A DNA stretch of 64,000 nt, taken from the NCBI RefSeq assembly GCF_027923845.1, contig NZ_AP026933.1, forward strand, positions 1 to 64,000, given 5' to 3'. The notes beneath the pieces are model-generated. The model ran no database searches, had not been told where the DNA came from, and saw nothing but the letters and a program-made list of their open reading frames with translations. Shown here one piece after another: positions 11,413 to 22,652 of this stretch (position 1 is its first letter; every line of letters starts with the position of its first letter). Source of the stretch: Spiroplasma ixodetis (GTDB taxonomy: Bacteria > Bacillota_I > Bacilli_A > Mycoplasmatales > VBWQ01). The translations under genes and the position numbers were made by a program.

Positions 11413-12669
11413 ATGGCAGAAAAAGAAGTAAAAAAATCAAAGCCTGTATCAACAGGCCCAAAACAAAAATTTGAACGTACAAAACCGCACGTTAATGTTG
11501 GAACAATTGGTCACGTTGATCACGGAAAAACAACATTAACTGCTGCAATTACTAGTTATTGTTCAAAACATGAATCAGATGGATATAAAGGTATGTTTAA
11601 GGACTATGCTTCTATCGATGCTGCTCCAGAAGAAAAAGCACGTGGTATTACTATTAATACAGCTCACGTTGAATATGAAACACCAACTCGTCACTATGCA
11701 CACGTTGACTGTCCAGGTCACGCTGACTACATTAAAAATATGATTACAGGTGCAGCTCAAATGGATGGTTCAGTGTTAGTTGTTTCTGCAACTGATGGTC
11801 CAATGCCACAAACACGTGAACACATTCTATTGGCACGTCAAGTTGGAGTTAAAAAAATTGTTGTATTCTTAAATAAGTGTGATATGGAAAGTGTAGACGA
11901 TGACGTATTAGAACTTGTTGAAATGGAAATTCGTGAATTACTAACTAAGTATGAATTTGAAGGTGATGATACACCAATTATTCGTGGTTCTGCAAGAGGA
12001 GCATTAGATGGTAAAAAAGAATGAGAAGCAAAAATTAAAGAATTATTAACAGCAATGGATGAATGAATCCCAACACCAAAAAGAGAAGTTGATAAACCAG
12101 TATTATTAGCTGTTGAAGATGTTTTCACTATTACTGGACGTGGAACAGTAGCTACTGGAAGAATTGAACGTGGAACTTTAAAAGTTAATGATGAAATTGA
12201 TATTATTGGTATTAACAAAGGTCTTAAAAAAGTTGTTGTTACTGGTATTGAAATGTTCAGAAAATTATTAGATGAAGCACAAGCTGGTGATAACGTTGGA
12301 GTATTATTACGTGGAGTTAAACGTGAAGATATTCAACGTGGACAAGTTATTGCTAAACCAGGATCAGTTACTCCACATACTAAATTTAAAGGTGAAGTTT
12401 ATATTCTAACTAAAGAAGAAGGTGGACGTCATACTTCATTTAATCCGGGATATCGACCACAATTTTATTTCCGTACAACTGATGTTACAGGAAGTATGGG
12501 AAACTTTATTAATAAAGGTGAAAAATCGGAATTAATTATGCCAGGTGATAACGTTACTATTACTGTTGAATTAATTCACCCAGTTGCCCTTGAGAAAGGT
12601 ACTCAATTCTCAATCCGTGAAGGCGGAAGAACTGTTGGAGCCGGACAAGTTACTGAGGTTATTGAATAA
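11413..12669 (+). CDS. tuf: Elongation factor Tu with an extended N-terminus
   Basis: A 418-residue EF-Tu, the GTPase that delivers aminoacyl-tRNA. GHVDHGKT is at residues 33-40, followed by [25 protein letters not shown] and NKCDM; domains II and III are complete. Family members normally have about 395 residues and reach GHVDHGKT near residue 19. Here a Lys/Ser/Pro-rich leader of about 14 extra residues precedes the usual [11 protein letters not shown]. The start is firm: AAGGAGG lies before the ATG and there is no internal Met before the G1 box. Confidence 0.96.
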
Positions 12670-12681
12670 TCACATTAAATC

Positions 12682-12717
12682 AAAAATCTTTATTCTCAAA
12701 AGAGAATAAAGATTTTT
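12682..12717 (+). terminator. Terminator of the str operon
   Basis: AAAAATCTTTATTCTC pairs perfectly with GAGAATAAAGATTTTT across an AAAA loop, 13 bases after the tuf stop. Confidence 0.9.
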
Positions 12718-12771
12718 AATTAAAAATATTTTAGTAGTAAAATTAATTTATAGAAAAGAGATGACAAATCA

Positions 12772-13419
12772 ATGTCTTATGTTAAAGAACTGGAAAGTCT
12801 AATTTTAAATCGTAAATCAATTCGTAATTATGATCCTAGTAAAGTTATTAGTGATAGTAAAATTAACGATATTCTTAACTATGTGCGTCATACCCCATCT
12901 TCATATGGTTTAGAACCATGAAAAATTTTAGTTATTAGTAATTCTAAAATTAAAGCACAATTGCAACCAATCATAAATAATCAACAACAAGTTAGTACTT
13001 GTTCACATTTATTTATTTTATTAAGTTATAGTGGTGAAAATTTCAATACTAGTAATCAATGATTTGTTGATACTGTTATGAAAAGACGTAATTTAACAAA
13101 ACCACAATACGAAATTTATAAATCAACATTTAATAATTTCTTTGATCATGACAAAAAAACACAAATAAATCATTGGGCACAATGTCAAACTTTTATTTTA
13201 TTACAAAACCTTTTATTATTATTAACTGCTCATGAAATTGATAATGTTGTATTAGGTGGTTTTAATGAACAACAATTATTAACTTACTTAGAATCAAATA
13301 AGATTATTGAACCTAATAAGTATCATGTTACAATTTTAGTGTCTGCTGGTTATGGTTATCCATCAAAAACTAAAATTATTAAAAATGAAGTTAGTGAAAT
13401 CAGTACGCTTATCAAATAA
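12772..13419 (+). CDS. Nitroreductase-family FMN oxidoreductase
   Basis: A 215-residue protein beginning MSYVKELESLILNRKSIRNYDPS, with the typical RKSIRNY FMN-binding segment, PSSYGLEPWK (family pattern PSS-N-QPW) and a C-terminal GYGYPSKTK loop. Members reduce nitro compounds, quinones or flavins with NAD(P)H. An AAAGAG site precedes the ATG. The substrate cannot be told. The next gene starts 22 bases downstream. Confidence 0.85.
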
Positions 13420-13441
13420 ATGTATTAGAAAAGGTATTGCA

Positions 13442-14237
13442 ATGGAAAAATTAAAAATAAATAACTTAGATATTGAATTAAATATTAATGTTATTGGTAA
13501 ATTTTTAGATAAGATTGAATATCCAATTCTTATTTTTGATTTTGAGACTTTTCGTAATTTATTACATAAAAAAAAGAACAATTCGTATGCTCATGATTTT
13601 GAAAAAATTTTTTCAATTGCATTATTAATTATTAATAAAAAAGAAGATTTAAGTGTCAGTAATTTACAAAATAAAAAGTTACATTTATTCGTTAAAACTG
13701 TTATTCCACAACCAAATATTTTAAATGAAGATTTAAAACTTGTTAAACATCAACAACAGTTTTTTAAATTTTTAACTAATAAGTTATTAAAATATAACAT
13801 TAAATCTTTGATTTTACTTGGTGCCAGAACTGAAATATTAATGTTAAAAAACTATTTGAGTTATCATAATGATGAAAGTAAATTCAAAAATAAAGTTAGT
13901 TATTTTTTTCAAAAACATAAAATTTTTGATTTATATGATATTTGAAATAATGATCAAGTTTTAAATTTACCTTTATATAAAAAAGGTTTACATCTTGATG
14001 TTGGTGCTACTAAAAAACTTCAATACTAATTAAAAATAATAATGATTATTGTAAAATATTAAAAGAACAATTTTCATTAACAAATAATAATATTGGAAGA
14101 ATTATTGATCAATTTTTTTTAATAATATTTGTTTATTACCTAGTTTTACTACGCAAGTAGCAAATCATAATCAAAATGATGTTTTAATTGGTGCTGCAAT
14201 CTTATCATTACTTTATACTTTTTGTGATAAATATTAA
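13442..14237 (+). pseudogene. Decayed DEDD-type exonuclease-like protein
   Basis: The intact N-terminal frame (195 residues, 13442-14029) contains LIFDFETFRN, the ExoI motif of DnaQ-like 3'-5' exonucleases and related RNase H-fold nucleases. It runs to a TAA at 14027. Recognisable continuation lies in two other frames: one from about 14025 with an IKNNNDYCKILKEQF region, and another from about 14113 with NDVLIGAAILSLLYTF. At least two frameshifts are needed to restore it, so the gene is broken. An IS30 remnant starts six bases beyond its end. Confidence 0.6.
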
Positions 14238-14242
14238 GAAAA

Positions 14243-15161
14243 GCAAAATTGTAAAGGTAAGTGCAACTAAATTATTTTTCTATTCAAATATTCAATTGGT
14301 GAAAGATAATTTAGTATTTTTCTGGGTCTTTGGTTTAAAGACAATATAAATTTATGAACTTCATTTTTATTAGTTTTTGAAAAAATAAATTTTTTAGGAA
14401 ATTTTTCTCTAATTAAACCATTAGTATTTTCATTAGTACCTCTTTGTCAAGGTGAATATGGATTTGCAAAATAAATTTTCACATCTAACTTTTTTTCAAG
14501 TTGTTGTCAATTTGCAAATTCTTTACCACGATCAAAAGTAATAGTTTTAACAATATTTTTAGGAAGAATTGATAAATAATGAATGATATTTTTATTAATA
14601 ACTTTAGTAGTTTTGTTTTTAACTAACATTGCTAAAGTAAATCGTGATACTCTTTCAACTAAAGTTATTAAACATGATTTACTTTTACCTCTTGATGATA
14701 CTATAGTATCTCCTTCTCAATGACCAAGAGTTATGCGATCATTAACATTATTATCTCGTTCTTTAATTGATTTACCATTAAATTTACCACGATTTTCTTG
14801 AGATCTTCGTTTTTTACCTTTTCTTCTTAAATTTTTACTAGTAACTTTATCAAATAATCCAGAATAAATTCAATTGTAAATTGTTTTAAAGCTGATAGCT
14901 CATTGTTTATGAAAATTTTTAATTCTGCCATAAATTTGTTCAGGTGATCAGCCCAATAATAGTTTTTGTTGTATATATTTGACTAAATCTTTATATTTAA
15001 ACTTATGAAAAATAATATGTGATTTTTTTCTATTTACAGCTTTATTTTGTGCAATTAATGAAAAATAATGATCATTATCTTTATTTCTATTAACTTCTCG
15101 AATAATAGTACTAATACTTCGATTAAGATTTTTAGCTATTTCACTAATTTTAACTTTAAAT
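14243..15161 (-). mobile_element. IS30-family element, copy 1, truncated
   Basis: The terminal repeat GCAAAATTGTAAAGGTAAGT starts at 14243. The element runs to 15161, where an IS1595 copy begins. About 160 bp of the far end, including the start of the transposase, is missing compared with the 1078-bp full copy at 57459-58536. The missing piece is not on the other side of the IS1595 copy, so this junction arose by recombination or deletion rather than simple insertion. Confidence 0.85.
14267..15161 (-). pseudogene. IS30 transposase, N-terminally truncated
   Basis: It retains everything from FKVKISEIAKNL (helix-turn-helix) through LGHWEGDT, TFDRGKEFANW and NENTNGLIREKFP (DDE catalytic residues) to EYLNRKII. 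The first 19 residues of the intact protein are missing. The frame stays open into the adjacent IS1595 terminus, so a hybrid reading frame with a TTG start at 15241 is possible (324 residues). Whether it is expressed is unknown. Confidence 0.8.
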
Positions 15162-16101
15162 CGGACTTCTCCCCACATGTACTTGTGGAGGGAATAATGA
15201 AACTGAATGAATTCAACAATGCTTTTCAAACTGAACAGCAATGTCTTGCATATATAGCAAATTTAAAAGAAAACAAATGTATTAGGTGTTTTAGTTTTAA
15301 TTTGAATACTTCTGATTTAAAAAGAATGAGATGTTTAAAATGTAATCAAACATTTAGCATTCTCACAGGCACCATATTTTCAAGGTCACAAACATCTTTA
15401 ACATCTTGATTTTATCTTATCTTTAGATGAATAAACACCAAACATGGAATTCTATCAACAGATATTGCAAAAGAATTGGGAGTGACTTTGAAAACTGCTT
15501 GAAGAATGACTCATAAAATCAGAACACGTATTGCAAAACAAAAACCTCAATTTATTGTTGAAGGTACAGTGCAAATTGATGAAATGTATCTTTCACATAT
15601 GGGTTTTAAAAAACAAGGAAGATCCTTGGTGAATAAAACCTTGATTGTTGGCATTTATCAAAAAACAACCAATAATTTAATTGTGAAAGTATTGAAAAAC
15701 GCAAAGAGTAAAAATCTTTTGCAGTTTGCCAAAAACCACATTTCTTCAAAATGTCTTGTATATACTGATTCTTGAAAAGGATATTGTGATTTTAAATCAG
15801 TTTTCACTAAGCATGAAACAGTTAACCATCAAGATGGCTATGTTTCAAAAACTGGTGTAAATACCAACCAAATTGAATCAGTTTGAAAACATATAAGAAG
15901 AACATTTAAAACACATATCAAAGTTGCAAAACATCATGTTCATTTATATGCTAAAGAAGCTGCATATAAATTCAACAAGATACCTAGTTTTGAAACTGTA
16001 ATTCTATGTTTGATTTAAAAATGTGGGGAGAAGTCCGTAGATAGGCTTTTCCTCAGCATTTATGTGATAAAATTAAAATAGTACATAAAGGGAGAAAAGC
16101 C
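15162..16101 (+). mobile_element. IS1595-family element, copy 1
   Basis: A 940-bp element starting CGGACTTCTCCCCACATG and ending in GGGAGAAAAGCC. It is nearly identical to the copies at 20103-21041 and 34760-35698 (939 bp each), with one extra C in the 3' hairpin. Unlike those copies it has no matching 8-bp target duplication: the left flank is IS30 sequence and the right flank is a lipoprotein gene. That suggests recombination between copies. Confidence 0.9.
15197..16018 (+). CDS. IS1595-family transposase
   Basis: A 273-residue protein with an N-terminal zinc ribbon (CIRCFSFNL, then MRCLKCNQTF), a helix-turn-helix (STDIAKELGVTLKTAWRMTH) and an ISXO2-like catalytic domain: QIDEMYLS, YTDSWKGY and NTNQIESVWKHIRR. 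The start is the ATG after GTGGAGGG. The frame is intact with TGA as Trp, so the element may be active. Confidence 0.9.
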
Positions 16102-16110
16102 TTTATTTTA

Positions 16111-16855
16111 TTAAACTTCTGGAACCCAATTAACTTTTAAATCATTATTTTCACCAATAAAATGGTTTTTTCCCTCATCTGTTAATGTTAATTTAACATG
16201 TGTATCATGTTCTTTTAAATCTTCTGTAGTTAAAGGATCACCATCTACTTTTACAATATTAATCATATTAATATCTAATTTAGAAAAACCATTTTGTTTT
16301 TTTAATTCTTTTACTAAAATAGTTTTAAATTCAGCAATATCTGCTTTACAATTTACAGTTGGAGTTGTTAAAAATTTTAAGTTTTGTTTAACAAATAAAT
16401 TTAATGAAACATCGTATCCTACTGTTTGATCTACTAGTTCAACTTTATTTGTTTCTTCTTTTACTCCTTTATATAAATTTAATTTTAATTGTAATAAAAT
16501 TTTCTGAACCAATAATTAAACCTTGTTGATCTTCTGCAGAATATATTGCTACTAATTCATTTTCTTTAACTTCAATATTTTTATCTTTGGAAATTTTTTG
16601 AACTGGAACTGTATTATTAATTGGTACTATAATTGTTGCTAAATCTACTGTTAATTTTGATCAAACAAAATCATATGTATTATTTTCTTCGTTATATTTA
16701 ATACCAAAACCTTCTAAATTACTAAAGTCATCAAAATTATAACTAGAAGCAAATGATTTACTTAAAATACTTTCTGATGTTTTACAAGCAACTATTGCTG
16801 TTGTACTTACTGTTGTAAATTCAATCGTTCCTAAAATATTTAATCATTTTTTCAT
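16111..16855 (-). pseudogene. Surface lipoprotein, frameshifted
   Basis: It starts MKKWLNILGTIEFTTVS and has a lipobox TAIVACK for lipid attachment. The first frame stops at 16469. A second frame covers 16111-16512 and continues the domain (YKGVKEETNKVELVDQ to VNWVPEV). One single-base shift in the T/A-rich region between 16469 and 16512 explains it. It belongs to the same family style as the spiralin-like gene at 7461: short signal, lipobox, beta-rich charged domain. The function is unknown. Confidence 0.7.
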
Positions 16856-17064
16856 TTTTATAAAAAAACCCTTTTTATACACTTATTATATTATTATTTT
16901 AAAAAAAAATTAAAAAAATACATTTTTAAATGTCAACAATATTTTTTATTGATTAAATTAAAATGTATTTTTTATATTTAAAATTATTATTTTAACTGTA
17001 TAAAAAGTATAGGTCATTAACTATTTTAAAAGTAATAACTTTAACTTTATATAAAAAATACAAA

Positions 17065-17628
17065 TTAAAAAACTAATTGTTTTTTAATTTGTTCAGAAAT
17101 TTCTTTACTTTCTAAAACTTCAATTAACTTTAAACCAAATTCAAATGCAGCACCAATTGATTTTCCAGTTATAATATTATTATCAACTACTACTTTTTCA
17201 TCTAAAATAATACTTTTATTTAAACCAATATTAGTGCCTGGATAATGCGTAATTTTTTTGTTATCTATTAAATTTAATTGACCTAAAATTTGGGGTGCTG
17301 CACAAATAGCAGCAATAAACTTATTACTATCTTTAGCAAAAATAACTAATATTGATTTTAATAATTCATTTTTGCTTAAGTTTTCTACTCCAACTTTACC
17401 ACCCGGTAAAATTAGCATCTTATAACTTAACAAATCAATATCACTGATTTTCTTTTCACATAAAATAAAAACATTATGACTTGATTTGATTTTTAAGTCA
17501 TTTTCAATACTTACTAAATCAATAACAATATTAGCCCTTCTTAATAGATCAATAGTAATTATTACTTCACCCATTTCATAGCCTGTTGCTAAAAAAATAG
17601 CTACTTTAAACTTCTCATTATTACTCAT
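17065..17628 (-). CDS. DJ-1/PfpI-family protein
   Basis: A 187-residue class I glutamine-amidotransferase-like protein. VAIFLATGYEMGEVI starts the fold, LILPGGKVG follows, and AAICAAPQIL is the nucleophile elbow with the reactive Cys. C-terminal THYPGTN and TGKSIGAAFEFGLKLIE are typical of the YajL/DJ-1 branch (protein or nucleotide deglycase or chaperone activity has been proposed for the family). Its start overlaps the end of tatD by 8 bases, so they are co-transcribed. Confidence 0.9.
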   Translation of the reverse strand: MSNNEKFKVAIFLATGYEMGEVIITIDLLRRANIVIDLVSIENDLKIKSSHNVFILCEKKISDIDLLSYKMLILPGGKVGVENLSKNELLKSILVIFAKDSNKFIAAICAAPQILGQLNLIDNKKITHYPGTNIGLNKSIILDEKVVVDNNIITGKSIGAAFEFGLKLIEVLESKEISEQIKKQLVF

Positions 17629-18466
17629 TATTTCTTTTCAATTCATTATTTAATTTAAAAACATTAATAGCATTTTCCCTAGTTGCATTAATAATACTTT
17701 GTTTTGGGATCTTCTTTAATTCAGCTATTTTATTAACTGTAAATATTATATTTTCTGGATGATTAATTGTTAATCCATTTTTGCGATTTTTGCCTCTTTT
17801 TGGTTCAGGAGTTAAATATGGCGCATCTGTTTCAACTAATATTTTATTAATTGGTATATTTTTTGCCACCTCTTGTAACTTCAAAGCATTTTTATATGTC
17901 ACATTACCTGCAAAAGAAATATAAAAACCTTGTTTTATAAATTTTTCAGCTATTACTTTTGTTCCTGTAAAACAATGAAGAACACCATTAGTAATATTTT
18001 CTTTTTTAATAATTTCAAAAGCATCTTCAAAAGCATTACGAATATGTAATAATACAGGTAATTTATGTTCTTTAGCTAATTTTAATTGTTCAATAAATCA
18101 TTTTTTTTGCAATTGTGGTTCTGTAAATTTATGATAATAATCTAATCCAATTTCACCAATAGCAACTACTTTACCGGTTGCTATTAATTTTTTCAATTCT
18201 GAAATAGTATTACTATCGCAAGTATTTACTTCTGTTGGATGAATACCTACAGCTGCATAAAGATTAGGAATTTTTTCTTCACTCTCAAATTCATAAATTT
18301 GACTAACAGCTTGCTTACTAGTATTTAAGTCAAAACCAACATTACAAATACTACCAATGCTATCACCTGCTGAATAAGCATCAGTTAATAATTTTAATAT
18401 TTCTGTTTCATCATAATGTTTTGACATTAAATGACAATGAGTATCAAAAATTCCATTATTAGCCAT
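17621..18466 (-). CDS. tatD: TatD-family metal-dependent DNase
   Basis: A 281-residue amidohydrolase-fold hydrolase. FDTHCHL gives the first metal ligands, IGEIGLDYYHK the Glu, HIRNAFEDAF and LHCFTGT the His residues, and VETDAPYLTPEP the Asp. The start at 18466 follows AAGGGAAGG and gives MANNGIFDTHCHL; an upstream in-frame ATG would add 11 residues. It lies 17 bases after mnmE and overlaps the PfpI-like gene by 8 bases. Confidence 0.93.
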
Positions 18467-18483
18467 ATATTTTACCTTCCCTT

Positions 18484-19839
18484 TTATTTTCCTAAACAAA
18501 ATCTTTTAAAAATTTCATCTAATAAATCAGTTTCAAATTTTTTACCTTGCATTTCTAAAATCTTATTTCATGCAGTTTGTAAGTGTACAATAATTAAGTC
18601 TATCGAAATATTCTTTTTTAAATCTTTTAATGCTTCTGAAATACTAAGTTCAATTTCATCCAAATATGCTAATTGTCTTGTATTAGCAAAAAGTAATTCT
18701 TTATCAAAATTAATTTCAGTAGTTATAATTTTATTTTTTATTCCTAAAATTAGATTTTCAATTTCGGCCATTATTGCACTAACTTTTACCACATTAAAAT
18801 TATTTTTAATGTCTAATTTTAATTTTAACCTTAAATCCGTTTTATTAATAGCAATAAGGTAATTTTTATGTTTTATTTTTTCTAATAATTGTTTATCCTC
18901 AACACTTAAATCTTTTGAACCATCAAGTACTAATATTATTAAATCTGCTTCATTTAAAGCCTTATGTGATTTATCAATACCTGCTTTTTCGATATCATTT
19001 AAAGTATGACGTATACCTGCTGTATCAATTAAATTTAAACTAATATCACCCAAATTAATTTTGCCTTCTACCAGATCTCTTGTTGTTCCTTCTTCATTAG
19101 AAACAATAGCTTTATCTTCATTTAAAAGCACATTTAATAGGGAAGATTTTCCAACATTAGGTTTTCCAATAATAACTGTATTAATTCCTTCTTTTATAGT
19201 TTTAGTAATTTTACTATGTTCTTTAATAACTTTTATTTTATTTAAAAATTTTTCAACTAATGGAATAACATTATTAATTGTTTTTTCCTCAACTCCATCG
19301 TATTCAGGATAATCAATATTAACTGTTATATTAGCAATTAAAGTTAGTAATTCTGAAGATAATTCATCAATTAGTACTCTTGTTTTACCACTTAAACTAT
19401 TAATAGCGGTTTTTAAAATAGTATTATTTTCAGCCATAATTAAATCATTAATAGCTTCTGCTTCAATTAAATCAATTTTATCATTTAAATAAGCTCTTCT
19501 CGTAAATTCTCCTCTTGTTGCTATTCTCATACCTGTAGATAGTAATAATTGCAAAATTTTTTGTGTTATTAACACTCCGCCATGACAATTAATTTCAATT
19601 GTATCTTCACCTGTAAAAGATTTGGGAGCGCGATAACATGCCAAAACAACTTGATCAATTTTATTCTTATTATGATCAATAATATATCCTGTTATTAAAG
19701 TGTGACCTTTCTGATTTAAAATATCTTTATCAAAAACCTTATTTAATAACTCATAAGTATCTTTTCCTGAAATTCTAATAATACTGATTGCTTGATTTAA
19801 AGGTGCGGTTGCAATTGCAGTAATAGTATCATTTAACAT
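18484..19839 (-). CDS. mnmE: tRNA uridine-34 modification GTPase MnmE
   Basis: A 451-residue protein that works with MnmG to make carboxymethylaminomethyl-uridine at the wobble position. The N-terminal formyl-THF-binding domain starts MLNDTITAIATAP. The G domain carries GKPNVGKSS, EGTTRD, DTAGIRHT and NKTD. The C-terminus FCLGK has the catalytic Cys of the C-x-GK motif. GAGGA precedes the ATG at 19839; an upstream ATG at 19857 is less likely. Confidence 0.96.
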
Positions 19840-19862
19840 TTTTTTTCCTCTTTTCATTTAAA

Positions 19863-19887
19863 CAATCTAAGATTTAAAATCTTAGAT
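19863..19887 (-). terminator. Hairpin between jag and mnmE
   Basis: AATCTAAGATTT and AAATCTTAGATT form a near-perfect stem just after the jag stop. No long T-run follows, so it may be a weak terminator or a processing site. Confidence 0.4.
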
Positions 19888-20102
19888 TACTCTAATTTTC
19901 CAATCTAATTACTACATGTCGGTTATAACCTATACCTTCAGAAAAACTTGATATTCCTTCAATATTTTTAACTATTTCATGTATAATTTTTCTTTGGTTA
20001 TTAGGCATTGATTCAAAATGAAACATTTCTTTACTTATTCTTATTTTTTTTATAATTTCATATATTCTAATTTTAAAATTTTGTTTTTGAATATTTAAAT
20101 AA

Positions 20103-21041
20103 CGGACTTCTCCCCACATGTACTTGTGGAGGGAATAATGAAACTGAATGAATTCAACAATGCTTTTCAAACTGAACAGCAATGTCTTGCATATATAGCA
20201 AATTTGAAAGAAAACAAATGTATTAGGTGTTTTAGTTTTAATTTGAATACTTCTGATTTAAAAAGAATGAGATGTTTAAAATGTAATCAAACATTTAGCA
20301 TTCTCACAGGCACCATATTTTCAAGGTCACAAACATCTTTAACATCTTGGTTTTATCTTATCTTTAGATGAATAAACACCAAACATGGAATTCCATCAAC
20401 AGATATTGCAAAAGAATTGGGAGTGACTTTGAAAACTGCTTGAAGAATGACTCATAAAATCAGAACACGTATTGCAAAACAAAAACCTCAATTTATTGTT
20501 GAAGGTACAGTGCAAATTGATGAAATGTATCTTTCACATATGGGTTTTAAAAAACAAGGAAGATCCTTGGTGAATAAAACCTTGATTGTTGGCATTTATC
20601 AAAAAACAACCAATAATTTAATTGTGAAAGTATTGAAAAACGCAAAGAGTAAAAATCTTTTGCAGTTTGCAAAAAACCACATTTCTTCAAAATGTCTTGT
20701 ATATACTGATTCTTGAAAAGGATATTGCGATTTTAAATCAGTTTTCACTAAGCATGAAACAGTTAACCATCAAGATGGCTATGTTTCAAAAACTGGTGTA
20801 AATACCAACCAAATTGAGTCAGTATGAAAACATATACGAAGAACATTTAAAACACATATCAAAGTTGCAAAACATCATATTCATTTATATGCAAAAGAAG
20901 CTGCATATAAATTCAATAACATACCTAGTTTTGAAACTGTAATTCTATGTTTGATTTAAAAATATGGGGAGAAGTCCGTAGATAGGCTTTTCTCAGCATT
21001 TATGTGATAAAATTAAAATAGTACATAAAGGGAGAAAAGCC
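20103..21041 (+). mobile_element. IS1595-family element, copy 2, in jag
   Basis: A 939-bp element flanked by a perfect 8-bp duplication TTAAATAA (20095-20102 and 21042-21049). The left end is CGGACTTCTCCCCACATG. The right end, read inward, is GGCTTTTCTCCCTTTATG. A second copy of the left-type repeat (ATGGGGAGAAGTCCG) lies 62 bp inside the right end, followed by a hairpin with GGCTTTTCTC and GAGAAAAGCC arms. Confidence 0.95.
20138..20959 (+). CDS. IS1595-family transposase
   Basis: A 273-residue protein nearly identical to the copies at 15197 and 34842. It has a zinc ribbon with two CxxC pairs, then QIDEMYLS, YTDSWKGY and an NQIESVWKHIRR catalytic region. The frame is intact with TGA as Trp. 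The start is the ATG after GTGGAGGG. Confidence 0.92.
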
Positions 21042-21457
21042 TTAAATAATTATTAACATTTATTACTATTTGATAGTTTCTTTTAAATTTTATTTCTAAA
21101 TAAGTAATAAGTAAATTTTGTAAAGCACTAATTGTATAACCTTTTTTGCCAATTAAAATTGAATTTTTATACTTACAATTAATATTAATATAAAATTTAT
21201 TACCATTTAATATCATTTCTTCTTGATAATTTTTTATATTAAAAAGTTCCAATAAATCATGTCATTTATCATTCAAATAATTTTTAACATCATTTTCATT
21301 AAAAATAAAAATTTTAGTAATAGTTTTAAATAAACGTTTTTCTATAGCTAATTTTATATAAAATGTTTTGGGGGGCAAATTTTTGATAGTTTTTTCTAAA
21401 TCAATATTTTTTTTAAATGATTTAATTTCCATCTTTTTTTCTCCACATTATAATAAA

Positions 21458-22639
21458 TTACTTATTTTTCTTAGGTTGAACAACTATTTCAGATTTTGTA
21501 AATATCTTTTTAATCTTACTTGAAAATGGTGTACTAATTGTACCATTTTTTTTATAACGACTACGTTTATGTTTATTATAGTAATGAAAACCAAAAGTTT
21601 GAAATATTTGTAATATTCCAGAAATAATTCAATAAATGCCTAATCCTGAAGGAGCAACACATACATAAAATAAAAACATAAAAATCATAACGCTTTGAAT
21701 AATAACTTGTTTTTTTAATGCAGCTTTTGCTTCTTTAGTTTTAATCTTCTGTCGTGAACGATTTAAAAACATCGGTAATAACATAGAAACTAATTGTGTT
21801 GGTATATATATAACAATAATTATTAAATACATAAATTGGCCATGAGTAACCATAGTTCATGGTTGTTCAACTAAACTAATAGCACCAACAACAGTATTTT
21901 TTAATAAATTAGTTGATTTCATAACAGTAAACATAGCTGTTAAGAAAGGAAGTGATAAAAACATTGGAATAAAAGCAGCCATTGGATTTATTCCTTCTTT
22001 TTTATAAATAGCCATTAATTCCATTTGTTGTTTTTGTTTTGCACTTGGATCACGTGAATGTTTATATTTGGCTTGAATTTCGGAAGTTTTCATTTGCACT
22101 GATTGCATTTTTTCTTGATTTTGTTGGGCTTTAAAAGTAAATACTAATGTAATAAGTTTAATAATTAACGTTGTAAAAATAATAGCAAAAATAACACTTA
22201 CTGATCAGTATTTTGAATTTACATCAACTCCACCACTTAATCCAACAGAAATACTAACTAAGATTCAAGCGATTGGATAAACAAACATTCCAAAGAACGG
22301 TGATTTAGTTTGCGTTCAAGCTTCACTTCATGTTCTAATCCCTGTAAATCCATATTCATAAATATTATTACCATTAAAATGAAAAATGTGATTTTTTGCT
22401 ACATCACTGTTACCAATAAGTAATTCAAAAAAAACAGCCGCTACATTATATCTTTGAAAATCATAAGCTGAAATAACATCACTAGTTGCAACATTAGGAT
22501 CACCCATAGTCTGACCACAACCTCAAAGTGTTGACATCAATAAAAAAGTTCCTAAAATAATTTTAGTTCATTTTCATGTTATTTTTAATCAAACGTTTTT
22601 TTTCTGTTGTTCAGGAAATAAAAACTTTTTATATTGCAT
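21458..22639 (-). CDS. yidC: Membrane protein insertase YidC/OxaA
   Basis: A 393-residue insertase. The N-terminal hydrophobic segment ends in TLWGCG, a possible lipobox. About five membrane helices follow, with the conserved hydrophilic-groove helix near WSVSVIFAIIFTTLIIKL, the charged loop SEIQAKYKHSRDPSAKQKQQ, and C-terminal YWIISGILQIFQT. The C-tail is basic (VQPKKNK), as in insertases that bind ribosomes. TAGGAGAG precedes the ATG. It lies in the rpmH-rnpA-yidC-jag-mnmE order. Confidence 0.95.
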
Positions 22640-22652
22640 TAAATTTACTCTC

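Larger units (their letters stand above)
19892..21432 (-). pseudogene. jag: Jag/SpoIIIJ-associated RNA-binding protein, split by IS1595
   Basis: The N-terminal part (21432 down to 21042) starts MEIKSFKKNIDLEKT. It holds the Jag N domain and a KH domain (ILIGKKGYTISALQNLL). The C-terminal part (20102 down to 19892) is the R3H domain (SMPNNQRKIIHEIV, GYNRHVVIRLEN). Removing the 939-bp IS1595 element and one copy of its 8-bp duplication restores a continuous frame, so the disruption is recent. GTGGAG precedes the ATG. It keeps its normal place next to yidC; the family acts in RNA-linked control of envelope growth. Confidence 0.9.

Noticed and set aside
11838-12218. Minus-strand 126-codon frame inside tuf
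   Set aside because: It is antisense to EF-Tu and has no start context of its own.
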